Part shown: in pieces, positions 12,701 to 33,020 of the stretch | How the letters are laid out: each line of letters starts with the position of its first letter | Position numbering within the stretch: the first letter of the stretch is position 1 | Assembly (NCBI RefSeq): GCF_026914265.1 | Contig: NC_069124.1 | Span: 73,206,902 to 73,270,901 of the forward strand | Length of the DNA stretch: 64,000 nt | DNA from: Mya arenaria | Lineage: Eukaryota; Mollusca; Bivalvia; Myida; Myidae | Reading direction: 5' to 3' | Program-made: the position numbers and the translations under genes | The notes under the pieces: model-generated | Told to the model about the DNA's origin: nothing | What the model saw: only the letters and a program-made list of their open reading frames with translations | Databases searched by the model: none

Positions 12701-15700
12701 TCTATTCTCATTATTTCTTAAGTTGTGATACATTACATTTGTGTTTCCCCGTGTAATAGTTTCATTGCATTGATAATTATTACGTTATAAAGGTATGAAG
12801 GTAACTCATGTTCAGAGGTTAAGTGAAAAACTGCCGATTTAAAGCTATTTTCTCACAGATTTACCATGGTTACAACTTTTTTATACTGTTTTGTCTTGGA
12901 AAGAGCAAATTTTGTGTAAATATCTGTAAACCAATGATATTATATTGCTGACAAAAAAGATCAGATCGCAGAATTTTATATTTCCATTCGAAAATGTTTT
13001 ATGGCTTAAACCATTACTAAAGGTTTGAGAAATAGGCATAAAAATTTGAATATAAAAATCTGCATTCTAATGTTTTGTCAGCAGTCTTATATAACTGCCT
13101 TCCATGGATTTTCACAAAAATTCGCTCATTCCAAGACAAAAAATAAAAAAATTGTCAAAATGTTCAATCTGTGAGAGTGCAGCTTTAATCTGTCAATACT
13201 TATTGTCTAATTAAACCCCCTTTTGTTCAAATAAATATAATTTGGCTTTTAATTGAAATGTTTTGTGAAAATAACAGTGTAATTATGATAATTGTATATT
13301 TTTCTATTTAGACCAATAACTTCCTAGTTAAAAATGGAAATTATTAGTATATAAATCAATATAGTAACGGGCAGTATGAAAGTCACGTGCTATGCAAATT
13401 TTGTAGTGCAGGCTAAATTTAGTTAACGCGATAAATGCAGTTTATTGTTATCAAACTGGGAATTAAAAAATGTCAAAAAGGTTAAGAGAAGTCATTTGGA
13501 TATACATACCAAAAAAATAAGTTACATTACTGGCCAATCCACTTTTTTTGCATAGTTTCACAATTTTTAAATCTCAGAGTAATGCGATGCTTGTAATTCT
13601 TCAGTCCACTGAACGACGCAGGGAGAGTGTAAATGCCAAGGACAGAGGATGTCGTCAAATTACATTTCATGTCTGTGCTGACAAAAATTTGCAAAGAAGC
13701 TTTAAGTGAGTGTCACAAGGAATGTATCATAACAGTAAAATCCGCCATTTATGCTTTCCTACATTAAAACCTACACCTAAATTACACTGCATGTCTTATG
13801 CACCAGTCAATTGTAACCACAGCTCCCCAGGTCCCCAGGCGGTGGTTTTGTCTTCACTCCAAATTTAGCTGGAAATTGGCCTTATCTAGGGTCCCTTGGG
13901 TGCGGGGCAGATTGTCCCCGCAGGGCGGAGACTTTGCCCGGGCTTGGCTGGACCAAAAGTCAAAGTCCCCGCTATTCCCCGGACCTGGGGGTGGGGGGGG
14001 GGGGGGCATGGTTACAAATGACTGGTGCATTACAAGAACAAGCACATAAAAAGTTAAACCCTACCCCTGCTGCTGGTCTTGTCTGATTATCCTCAGCAAA
14101 AGGGTTGTAATCGTCTAGACCAGCTTGTCTCTGGCCACCACCTCTAGCTTGCTGCACTGATGGGTCCTGTAAAACCAATATACCAACCAATGCATTCTCA
14201 CATCAACAGTTAGCACTACAGCGAAGGAACTCTTCTTATCTCGAGCTAATACAGGGCTTTTTCACCTTCTTTGCTAAGGGCCAAAATTAGGCTACTTCAC
14301 AATTGGGAAAAATGGCATATTTTCCCAATTTCCAGATATTTTTTTCACAGTTCCCAGATATTTTTCCCAAAAAGGAAGATCTTACTTCAAAATTTTACAA
14401 TAAAAATTTATTTGTTTGAGCAAATCATTCTTTTTATCTTTTAAGTTGACATACAAAGAATGCTATATATTTTAAACGTTAATCCAGGACAAATTAGTCC
14501 ATAAAATTATATTGTTATCAATTCTTTCCCTCGATTTAGAATCAACTCTATGAAGATTAAAACTAATCTCTCTCCCTTTCTTGTCATTGCGTCATGTTAA
14601 AAAAGCGAAGTCAAAGACATGCTTTCTCCCCCAATAAGATCTACATGTGTATCAATTGGAAGTTCATACATTTTAGACCTTTCAAGCTTTACCCTGTGGA
14701 GTGTTTGTACACATTTCATATTAAAAAGTTATAATTAAAAAAAAAATCAGCTAGAAGTAGACTCACATGTAAGATATGAGCCCGTTTTTTTGTAACATGA
14801 GTTCCAAGTTTCATATGGATACCTTGACCCAAGTTTAAAAGGTGTCTTCAATCCTCATATGTGGAATTTCCCATTTTGAGACATTTACACACATAAATTA
14901 TTTCCAAATTTGCAGAATTTCATACTGGTTAAGAAGCAGTTTCCGACAGTTTTTACAAGTGTTTATTGATTTATTCATACGTGTTAAAATTCCTACTAAA
15001 ATTGTTTACATTTTAGATAACTACAGCTCAAGCTGCTATTGTCGATATATTTTGCACATGTGTGACGTCACTTATAGTGTATCTAATGGGGGCGCCAAGA
15101 GGGTACTTACACTGTTCTGATTAGCTGTTGACGAGAAGCAGTTTCCGACAAATCAAATACGCGGCAAATTTTAGGTGCCTAGTGTGTGTTTTTATCCATT
15201 TATTTAATATACTAAATAGAAGACTACAGTACGATAACTATTATTTAATTTTTCAGCATTTACCAAAATTAAAACCTAAAAACTTACGCCAGTCAATCAT
15301 CATACTGGAAATCAGGCAGACACTAAATATCAATGATATTTTGTTTCATTTCAAATAAGAACTTGTGTTTGTAATCATTTAAGTGAATGTGGGTGTGAAA
15401 CTAGCATGACAACAGTGTTCGCAAATATGTACATAATGATCATCGTTTGTATAAGTCAATTAAGGACAACCTTGTAGCTATTCATAGATATGCAAATTGG
15501 GTTCACACGCATGCGCAATGCGCTGCGCGTGACGATCCCCCACGTGCAAGTTTGTGTACAAATTGAAAAATAAACATTAAACATTAAATAATAATAAAAG
15601 TTATTTACGTGTCTCGGTAAAAACTTCCAACTTTTGATTGCCTAGTATAATTAAATTACAATACCTTCTTTATGAAGATCAAAAGAAAGTACCCGAAAAA

Positions 15701-16236
15701 GCAATTTGTCGGAAACTGCTTTCCGTCGGAAACTGCTTCTCAACCAGTAGTTTAAATTTCCCAAAATGAAAAGGCTAGGCCTCTTCACAATTTTTGGTGA
15801 AAAAGCCCTGTATTCTGTTGACAAATCGTTTGGCTAAAACAGTTGTACTTAAACTTACAACTGTATCTATGTAACAAGTATATGTGTATTTCAAATGTGT
15901 ATCCAAAATACAAATTTCAGCAATGAACATGTACTTACAATTTAGTGGAATGTAGCCTTTTAAGAAGGAGGGGTAGTAATTGTTTGAGAACAATTAATTC
16001 CGATTTACTAATACTTTGATTTGTCAATGTGTATAACTAATAACAGTATGAAACTGTAAAAATATCTCCTTATTGATTCATGAATGCATACCATACTCTA
16101 CTCCGCATAAATTATCGATTACAACGCTTGGAATTATAAAAATAAACAGGAAAACACCGGTTGGTGTAAAACTAACTGAGAAAGGATTTACAGCCTCCGG
16201 ATCGGCAAATGGATTACTGTCAAATCCGTCCGACAT
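759..16236 (-). CDS. SCAMP: Secretory carrier membrane protein (SCAMP), ten coding positions
   Basis: SCAMPs are four-helix membrane proteins of post-Golgi and endosomal recycling carriers that act in exocytosis and endocytosis. Exons in transcript order: 16192-16236, 14065-14166, 12464-12493 (optional), 8866-8997, 6916-6982, 6309-6437, 5894-6053, 5195-5293, one of four alternatives (4452-4569, 3353-3470, 2882-2999, 2220-2337), and 759-935. With one alternative this gives 352 aa, against 338 for human SCAMP1. The N-terminus has NPF motifs at residues 8-10 and 36-38 (EH-domain ligands), then a proline-rich stretch and a charged helix. The core NNWPPLP...[13 protein letters not shown] is clear, as is the [15 protein letters not shown] cytosolic loop peptide between TM2 and TM3. 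The C-terminus has the family signature [17 protein letters not shown]. All exon phases agree. The start is the only ATG giving the MSD...NPFADP family N-terminus. The introns carry many transposons. Confidence 0.95.
2220..2337 (-). CDS. SCAMP alternative exon 9d (TM4)
   Basis: Fourth tandem version and nearest to the last exon, 118 nt, with acceptor TTTTTGTAG|AGG and donor AAAG|GTAGGC. It encodes [17 protein letters not shown], then a TM helix ending VMLIK. This version and 9b look closest to the vertebrate SCAMP1 segment (GWISSL...VGIMM), so one of them is likely the ancestral form. Confidence 0.88.
2882..2999 (-). CDS. SCAMP alternative exon 9c (TM4)
   Basis: Third tandem version, 118 nt, with acceptor TTTTTGTAG|AGG and donor AAAG|GTATAG and the same phases. 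It encodes [18 protein letters not shown] and then a TM helix ending VMLVK. It differs from the others by a Lys/Ser-rich loop (KTSKS) and an Asp near the end of the helix (SIMDIVML). Its acceptor context is almost the same as that of 9d, which suggests these two are the most recent duplicates. Confidence 0.85.
3353..3470 (-). CDS. SCAMP alternative exon 9b (TM4)
   Basis: Second tandem version, 118 nt, with acceptor TTACAG|AGG and donor AAG|GTAAAT and the same phases as the other copies. It encodes [17 protein letters not shown] followed by a TM helix ending FMLVK. The GWI motif of the family is kept. A Lys lies within the helix stretch (SGVKMFM). Confidence 0.88.
4452..4569 (-). CDS. SCAMP alternative exon 9a (TM4)
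   Basis: First of four tandem versions of the exon encoding the last luminal loop and TM4. It has acceptor TTTTCAG|AGG and donor AAG|GTAACC and is 118 nt. Entered in phase 2 from exon 8 and left in phase 0, it encodes 40 residues including the split first codon: [17 protein letters not shown], then a hydrophobic helix ending LLCK. It is the most divergent copy at the start. The Trp of the conserved GWI motif is replaced by Ile, and the helix ends in Cys-Lys. Confidence 0.85.
7212..8727. repeat. Interspersed element with ~145-bp tandem units carrying AGGTCA palindromes (copy 1)
   Basis: Eight tandem units of mostly 138-156 bp (one 126) lie between unique ends. The shared core reads caaggtcactgtgacctt, with gggtcatctactggtcaggc and caagtttgagggccatgg further along the unit. 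The left end (cattatgcccccc) is the inverse of the right end (ggggggcataat), so the whole behaves as one element. The unit core AGGTCA-CTG-TGACCT is a perfect palindrome at 7501, 7928, 8066, 8212, 8358 and 8514. The element sits in the SCAMP intron between exons 4 and 5. It is reminiscent of bivalve elements with internal tandem repeats (pearl-type or Helitron-like), but the class is not proven. Confidence 0.85.
9933..10740. mobile_element. Nested non-autonomous DNA transposon, TATGGAACGCCGGGGC termini
   Basis: The ends are inverted copies of tatggaacgccgggg. The 6-bp sequence GTTTAC is present on both sides (9927-9932 and 10741-10746). Both subterminal zones are packed with short gcat-ttcgcat style repeats, a pattern often bound by transposases. 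There is no coding capacity. It is inserted in the 9767-11643 element, so it is the younger of the two. Confidence 0.75.
11162..11225. repeat. 32-bp tandem duplication
   Basis: Two adjacent near-identical copies of cttcatagatacgcatgta-ttagcat-tcgag with a 32-bp period. It is a local duplication inside the transposon at 9767-11643, with no coding meaning. Confidence 0.85.
12464..12493 (-). CDS. Candidate SCAMP micro-exon 3 (10 codons)
   Basis: A 30-nt segment encoding [10 protein letters not shown], flanked by a pyrimidine-rich CTTTCAG acceptor and a GTACTG donor. It lies between exons 2 and 4 and is phase 0 on both sides, so it can be included or skipped without a frame change. It falls in the variable proline-rich cytosolic linker, where SCAMPs differ in length. 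It is supported by splice signals and frame only; transcripts would decide. Confidence 0.55.
12590..12630. mobile_element. Fragment of a CAGT(A/C)CACTCC-type transposon end
   Basis: The sequence cagtccactccacgcgaaac followed by ttccactttcctc closely matches the terminal inverted repeat of the complete element at 27910-29416. Only one end is recognisable here, so this is a truncated or decayed copy. It is preceded by TA, as is the complete element. Confidence 0.6.
12839..13189. mobile_element. Palindromic MITE with TTAAAGC ends
   Basis: The left arm (taaagctattttctcacag) and right arm (ctgtgagagtgcagcttta) are imperfect inverted repeats. The similarity continues inward through a tttgtcttgga(a/t)(a/t)gagc block on both arms. 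TTAA occurs at both borders. The layout is that of a foldback MITE; TTAA borders would fit a piggyBac-type insertion. The class is inferred. Confidence 0.7.
13798..14030. mobile_element. Short MITE, TGCACCAGTCA termini, copy 1
   Basis: It begins tgcaccagtcaattgtaacc and ends in the inverse ggttacaaatgactggtgca, with TTA on both sides. The interior is GC-rich with a G run near the right end. A related element (37750-38304) lies in an intron of the coiled-coil gene. This copy ends only about 35 bp from the donor of SCAMP exon 2. Confidence 0.8.
14250..15812. mobile_element. DNA transposon, TA-CAGGGCTTTTTCACC termini, with nested element
   Basis: The left tacagggctttttcacc and the right ggtgaaaaagccctgta are perfect inverses, flanked by TA. 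The match extends in weaker form inward (ttcacaatt). A separate element at 14925-15747 splits it. No transposase is visible. It lies in SCAMP intron 1. Confidence 0.75.
14925..15747. mobile_element. Nested DNA transposon, TA-CTGGTT(A/G)AGAAGCAG termini
   Basis: The ends are ctggttaagaagcagtttcc and its inverse ggaaactgcttctcaaccag, with TA on both sides (14923-14924 and 15748-15749). Extra copies of the subterminal gaagcagtttccgac motif occur at about 15135 and, inverted, near 15710. It is non-autonomous and inserted inside the 14250-15812 element. Confidence 0.78.
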
Positions 16237-16914
16237 CTTTGTGAATAATTCCTGTTCAGGTTATCAGTAAACAAATCGAAAACAATGAATTATTGCGTTT
16301 GACAATTTGTTTTGGTTTGTGAGGTGTCCAAAATCAATGGCTGCTTACTTCCGCACTATAGTTACGCATGCGCAAATAGCAATCATCACATGGCTTTTAC
16401 GTCACATACAAATCATCGTCAGCAGTTCTTATGTTTTACAATAGAATATCTCCGAAATTACATTTTGAAACGTCGAGCATTCCGAAATATTTATATAGTA
16501 ATAGCAAAATGGGACATGATATTATATAAATTGGTATCAAAAGTGATAGCATGTTATCAAACTTGTTATGTAACTGTACTGTATAGTCACTATAGTGTAG
16601 TATAGATCTATCGATCTGTACCAGTACAGTTTAGTATTAATATTTTAAAAAAATACGTCGTTCATGTTCTATTATTTTATTTTTTAACACTGTCAATAAT
16701 AACCATCAAGTACCGATAACGTATTTTTGCGTATGAGCGCAATTAACCGGTGGCTAAAATAAGTTAGAGATATACTGTACATGATATAGTAGGGGGGGTC
16801 AAGTACTATCAACAAAACAAGCCAATCTAGACTTACTCAACGCATTCATTACTCTTACTGTCCCCATTTATTGTGATATTCGAGAGTACATTTTCGGAAC
16901 ACACACGCACTTCC

Positions 16915-16975
16915 AGGCAGCCATGACCCCGCCCGCATCCGGCCCCGCCTAAGCCGCGGTGACAGGCGTGCAGAG
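16915..16975. promoter_or_regulatory. GC-rich patch with GC boxes upstream of SCAMP
   Basis: A short island in AT-rich DNA contains accccgcccgc and ggccccgcct motifs (Sp1/KLF-like GC boxes) and several CpG. It lies about 700 bp upstream of the SCAMP start codon. It may be a promoter element, but position and composition are the only evidence. Confidence 0.3.
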
Positions 16976-17820
16976 CTAATGATCGTTCTCCAAAATATCG
17001 CCAATGTAGAAAAGGGTTTTTTGAATATATTTTGCAACTTGTTTTTGTTTAATTTAAAACAAACGTCGTGAATCGCTATTTTTTTTTAAATAGTATTTTT
17101 TGTTAATTAATTGCTAACCGGGTACTATATACCATTCGTATTAAGCGTTTATCCGTGGTCGATTTGGAAACGCGCTAGAATTGTAATCCATACAGTTCCA
17201 CACCCGCTCCAGAATTGCTAGCAAATCGGCGGCCTCAAACTACAGAGGTCGCATTGGTATAACACGTAAAAAAAGAACCAGTGGTGTGTCTGAAACTGGG
17301 ATGCATTCTGTAAATTAATACTAGGTCGTTTCTTAAATCCGTAATTTGTGACTAGTGTTCACAGGAAGTTTAAATATTTGACCACACTTGAAATTGTTCG
17401 TAGTTTAACATTGTTGACCGGTAATGGATGTTGAAGAGTTGATCAGTTCTCAGAGAATGGAATAGAATTGCGTTACAGTATTTGAAAACAAAAAAACTCG
17501 AACTAGATTTAATAACTTCCACACTTTTTCGGATACCGAACTCGTTCCACACGGAGACGCATGCATTGACTAAACTATGTCCAGTTCCGCGAATGCTGAG
17601 CTTGACCTATGAGTATCGGTCAGCCAGATCATTTGCGAAATTGCATCTTATTTTAAGCATTCTTCTCTCGTTTTGTTCAGCCTTAAAATATCATCTGTCT
17701 TACACTTCAGGGGAAACTGTTCGCGAAAAATAGAAATCTTCAACTTTTAAACAATCACAGAGCTTAAAAGATCGCATTCGATACTTATTCGATCGATACT
17801 CATTTATTTTATTTGACTTT

Positions 17821-17903
17821 CTTTACAATGGCCAATAGGTGTTCTAGTTTCACTTTACAATCTTTACAATGGCCAATGGGATTTCTAGTTTCATTTTACA
17901 ATG
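17821..17903. repeat. 41-bp tandem duplication with CCAAT motifs
   Basis: Two adjacent copies of ctttacaatggccaat(a/g)gg followed by ttctagtttca, period 41 bp. Each copy holds a CCAAT pentamer. The element is short and local, and any regulatory role is unknown. Confidence 0.8.
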
Positions 17904-20850
17904 ACATCTGAATGTTTTAATTGTATTTAGTTCATATCTATCATTTCTCAGGAAGACTGGGTGAATTAAGTCGGCGAACGACTGAAAAATAACACTAATC
18001 GTTTTTCAACTACTGTTCTGATTTATTAGGATCAATTTTCAAAGTTTAACTTAATGTTTACTGGATCTAGGACCGTAGTTTTACCCCTGGATTTCTTTCA
18101 CTATCTAAAACATCTATTTTATGGTATTAAATGAGCCATGCGTGAGTGTTTCGTTCGTTGTCTACACATTAATCCCCACAGAGGAACATAAACAAGAGGG
18201 CGGAGTTTATCAATACCTAGCTTGTGGTTAAATTACAACACTATTCACTGACAATTCGGTAGTTATTGAACGTTGTCATTGACATCATGGAACACAAGTG
18301 TTTCGTCACTTACAACCCGAGTTGTTAAAAGAAGCGCCTTGAGCAGTCTTTCGGTTTGAGAGATCAAGTTTGATACTTAGTAAATGTACATCGAGATGTG
18401 CTAGCTACATATATTCATTTTTTAAACGCATTCTACAATAATTAGTGATTAAATCAATCGAACAGATAGATGGTCATCATGTGTAGACTACTAAAAATCA
18501 ACAAAATTGATAAATCCCTTTTTTGAAATTCGTTTTCGATCATAAGTGCATTTTGCATGCTCCATTTTATGAGGAAAGAAATGCCAGTAATTTAAATAAC
18601 AATCGTGTGCGAGATACACTTACAATAGTCTTTTTTATTGAATGAAATATTTTAAAAGCTGAAAAAGTAATCGCCAAACAAACCGCATTGCAGTCTTTCT
18701 TTTCCAATGAAGTTGACATTGTCAGACATTTAACACCATCTATTTCAGTTTCTGCGTTTAAAAAAATCCAAACCTGCCTAGTGCTCTGGACGATAACCGG
18801 GCTGCTTTCCCCATGTTTTGTGACAGTAGCAGCAGATGCTGATGCATTGTATTAAGGAGTTGTTTCTTAGGCAATATTTTGAAGAAATGGAAACATATGT
18901 AGAGTGCTGACTATTGTCAACGTAAATAGCGCAAGTATACGACTTAGACCACATGACTACGTACACTTCAGATATGACCGCACCAAGATCTCACCAATTT
19001 ATGGCTACTCAACAGTTATGAACTTACCAGTTTACGGCAAAATCCGCGGTTTATCCCTCACGTTCCACGCTGATTTCCAGGAAGTGGCTGCTCATCACAC
19101 CGAGGCCACGATCGATCAGAGCCGCGAGACACGCATTCGCCTTGTTCAATATATGAACAGATAGTTTTCAACCAGACCAACTCAATGATATAGTTCCAGA
19201 TAAAGACTGTTTTAACAGCTGTGGTCATTCAGAAGACCGTATCCGGAATATCCTATTGAAAACATGATTGACGAAATGATTTTATTTTGCGACGCTGATA
19301 TAAATTTTGAGGCTAAAACCGCTTTCGTGTTTTTCTATAAACGAGGTCATTGTATTCGGTCATTGTGAAGGAACACATACCAGCCTTTCCTGGGAGATTT
19401 CGCTTCAAGCTGCTCAAAATCAATCTCAGCTGGCGGATCAATAGTCATTCATCTGATGACGTGGGCAACATTGGCCATGATTGTCAAAGGGAGACAATGG
19501 GGAGGTCTTAAAATATGTCCTTGTAAAATAATGTGTCAACAGTTCAACCTATGATAAGCTGCGGAGTATGTATTTTCTTAATTTTGGTCATACATTTACA
19601 AGAAAGAAAGTTAGGAGAGGATTTCTAAAATTTAAAATCTTGGATTGCAAAATCAGGTTCTTACCGATGAGTATTATTATATATTGATATGTAAGAGGAA
19701 CTGTAGAACGCTATGAACACAATTCAGGATTATATAAGAAAATGTCAAGAAACTCATCTTACTGGTAAAATAACTACTTCTGAACATTTTTTTGTGAACT
19801 CATCATGCAGAAGGATAGTAAGAAGCGTTGAAAGGCCTTATCCTTTTTCTATGAATATAAACCCATAAACTGTTCATAGCTTAGAGTATGGCTTTCACAA
19901 TCCTTCAAAATAGTTTTCCTTGTTTATTTTCAGATAATAAATATGAATTTCAACATAAGTACATTCTCCACAACTTGAAAAATAAGCACTGAAATGCAAT
20001 ATTCAAAGACTGAAACCCTACAGCTAGGACCTTTCACAAAAAAAAAATGATAACTCAGTATTATCCATCATTTGTTTGACAGCAAGACATTGTGCTTGAC
20101 TATTACATGGCTTTGTCTGAAGATGAGATATGTAATTGATTACCATGCATTATGAAGAAATATGTGAATTTCAAAAATTGTGGTACAACAGTTACTTGCA
20201 TTCAGGATCATATATAGTTAAATAACTTTATAGTATAATGGCCCTAGATAAGCAGGTGAAGTATTGTCAATTGCAAAACAATTTTTGAGATACGATAAAA
20301 AGAAACCCCAAAATACTGAAAAATTTCAAGCAAACTATCATAGTCAATCAAGGGCACTTAACACATGTACAATGTCAATTGCATTAAAGATTTCTGAGAA
20401 ATGACCTAATTTCAAACTTGCAGGAAAGTTTGCTTGTATTTATGACATGTTAAGAGTAATGTTACTGAATAGTCTGATGGCCCTGAACACTATCACGTAA
20501 ATTGAATAAATGGTTTTCGAGATGTATCTAATAATCTAAACTTGCAGAAAACATTTAACCATATGTGAACACTAGGGTCAGTGGGGTGAGTAGAATAGCT
20601 CTTCTAATTCTTTGAATATTCAAGCTAATTATTATAAAGATACATTGCATCTTTTTACTCTCCTTTAATATATGTTCATTCATAAAGCAACTTCAGTTTG
20701 GTCTTTTACAAAATCGCCTTCACATTAATAACGATTGCAGATCAACTATACATGACTTAATTTTATATGAAAGGTCACAGTCATGCATTTAGCATAACAG
20801 AAATTATGATGGTATGAGCACACAGAGCACAATGATCAAGAAGTCCATGT

Positions 20851-30393
<9,543 letters not shown>

Positions 30394-31748
30394 TTTGTTT
30401 TCTTTTCCCCTGCCGCCGGTGCCACAAAATCTTGCTTCTGTGAAAACTATATGCTTAACTTCTAAACTAGATCTCGGTCCCTGGGACGAGTACTAGACAT
30501 TTCGTACCCTAACCATTTCGAACCTCCCGATTTTTGTAATTTCGTAACCTTTAGATGGTCATTTCGTACCCAACCTTGGGTTATTTTGTAACCTTGAATT
30601 ATTTTTTTATGAAATACAATACTGAAGTGAATATAGACTCAATAAGTTGGGTGTAGGACGAAGTGAACCATTACCCAAGTGAACCACTGCCTAAGTGAAC
30701 CATTTGATTACCCAAGTGTACCACCTATACATTGTATAGTGGGGGCACTTCTTTAATAGGGTGGGAATAACACCTATTAAAGACACCAATGAAAGAAGTG
30801 ACAAACTGGACAATAGATAATAGGTGGTGTTATAAATAAGGTCATTAAATGAACACATAAATCATGAAATTGTCAGTCAAATTTATCATGCCTCAATAAA
30901 CCTGGGGCGGCCCCTCTGGTTGTTTTACACGGGGCCTCTCAGACTCACTGTGCGACATATCAGCACCTTATTAAAATCCAAAAGTTAAGCACTGGTGTAC
31001 CAACCCCATGGGTAGCCCTGGGTTCAAAAAGCCCTAAAAAAACAACGCAAAAAAACACATAAAAAAGGACACTTTCCATAACATACTTCTACTTTTTCTT
31101 TGTCGCTGTTGTATAACAGAAATTAATAAATAAAACAAATCAATTAAAAAATATATTATAATAAAATCCAGGCAAACGCACTGATGCATAGTAGTCCTCA
31201 GTGCAAAGGGGGGGGGGGGGGGTAGGAAACTAGCTGGTAAGAAATCCCTCATTTTAAAAATTTCAAACTAGCTAGTTAATATAATGCCAAGGATACGTTG
31301 TATCTAAAACAATATATGAAACATTTATTCTCATAGATTATTTTATTATTTAGACCTCTTCTTTATATAAATGTAGGCTGAGCCTAAAATGTTTGTACTA
31401 GTAGGATATATATTTATGTATTTGAAGTGTTCGATTTTAATATGTATGTGATAGAGTCTTAAAACATTATTTTAATATAGAATTTCTAGTCGTAGATTTT
31501 TACTTGTTGTGTAGAATTGAACATGCATATATAGTCAATAGCATCCACGCTACGATCAAAGAAGCAGAAAAATGTTTTTAAAATCTGTAGAATAATTGTA
31601 AAACGTAGTGTGCTCGCCGAATGAGTTTAACCCGATGGCGAGGGTAAAAAAGCTCTACCCCCCCCCAATTATAATAATAATAAATGATAATAATTGTTAG
31701 GTAAACTAATACGAAAACGAAGCACTTTGAAAAATAAGGGATAATAAA

Positions 31749-31932
31749 GCACATGAAATTGAAACAAATAAGAAAAAATACTAGTGTATATGAAAGTGAA
31801 ACAAAAAATAAATTATAACAAAACAAATACACACATAAAAATTGGCAAAGTAATACATACTATATTAGCGCATGAAAATGAAACAAATAATAAATAATAC
31901 TAGAGTATATGAAAGTGAAACAATAAATGAAG
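31749..31932. repeat. Degenerate AT-rich direct repeat, ~120-bp spacing
   Basis: A block of about 60 bp containing catgaaattgaaacaaataa and agtgtatatgaaagtgaaac is repeated with a few changes about 120 bp further on. It is low-complexity DNA with no coding meaning. Confidence 0.6.
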
Positions 31933-32149
31933 TTAACATATATTTATGAGATGAATTCAGCATAAAATGTAATACTGACAACTGTATGTTAGTTAAAACA
32001 AATTAAGAAATCATTACAGACAAAAAAATAGATAGATAAATAAAATAAATAGATGAATGGATGGGTTGGTGTGTTGACGGACAGACGGATAAATAGTGGA
32101 TGGTAGGATGGGATGGATTAATGAATATAAACAATACATATAAATAATC

Positions 32150-32277
32150 ATAAATATCATAAATAATCAAGAGGAAAAGCATGTGTATATACATATATAT
32201 ATATATGATTTGTCGACAAACAATATACATATATGTATATACACATGCTTTTCCTCTTGATTATTTATGATATTTAT
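32150..32277. repeat. Perfect 49-bp inverted repeat with 30-bp spacer
   Basis: The left arm 32150-32198 and the right arm 32229-32277 are exact reverse complements. The arms contain cttttcctcttgattattta and a TA-rich inner part, so an RNA from either strand would fold into a near-perfect 49-bp hairpin. It could be a small foldback MITE, a hairpin RNA source or a sequencing or assembly fold-back. The sequence does not decide. Confidence 0.9.
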
Positions 32278-33020
32278 GGACACATATTGCAACACTCAAG
32301 TCATCGACCCTGTATTGCTTTATCGACCCGTTGATAATCCACTATGATTTTATTTTGGGGTCCTATTTAGGCAAAATGTGACTAAAGGTTCTTCAATATT
32401 CCAATGCGTGTTTGATTTATATAACGGACCTGAAATGCAAGGATTTAAAACTTGACTGACCAATCACTTGGAACTGGCGAGGTTTCGAATGGGGTTGTAG
32501 GGGAAATAGAGCAGACACGAAACGGACAAAATAATACTTGGCTGAATTACCGAGGGCTTTAATATGTACACGTAATCCCTCTAAACGCGATCACCCATTA
32601 CTAAATTGCAATGTGGACCTACATTATATTCTCATGCAGAAATTTCGTCATATGTTACCGGTCGGTCAGAATTAATCCAGCCCATGTATAGAGTAAAACA
32701 ATCATGAAAGGCTTTCAAAGTATGACTTGGACTGATTTTCAAAAGCGAGTTAAGTTGTTAGTATTCTACAATTTGAATAAAACAAACTGTTGTCAATTTA
32801 TTTATACTTTATCTATATATCTGCAAACGCACTGAAAGAGTAAAACAAAAGGTCCATATTGAACAACAATAGTGTATCAGATAAGTGAAACGTTACACTT
32901 TTTACCAAAGTGACATTTATAAAAACAATTAAGGATCCAATTACATACCTTTAACAATCACTGTGCTCGATATATTATAAACTCTATAATTGCTAATAAC
33001 CTTATTCATATTTAATTAAC

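Larger units (their letters stand above)
16237..20850. other. Intergenic region between PSMC3 and SCAMP
   Basis: No gene is recognised. SCAMP is read away from this region and PSMC3 ends at its far side, so it should hold the SCAMP promoter and 5' UTR and the PSMC3 3' flank. The open frames of 60-97 codons have no family features. The region holds a GC-box patch at about 16915-16975 and a small tandem duplication at 17821-17903. Otherwise it is plain AT-rich DNA. Confidence 0.6.
30394..33020. other. Divergent intergenic region between PSMC3 and the B-box gene
   Basis: No gene is recognised. It should contain the PSMC3 promoter on the left and the B-box gene promoter on the right. It holds several short repeats (aagtgaacca units near 30660-30720), a G run at 31207-31222, a duplicated AT-rich stretch (31749-31932), degenerate tetranucleotide DNA near 32020-32100 and a perfect inverted repeat (32150-32277). 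Confidence 0.6.

Noticed and set aside
13798..14049. Pro/Gly-rich frames on both strands next to SCAMP exon 2
   Set aside because: They are translations of the GC-rich MITE and its G run.
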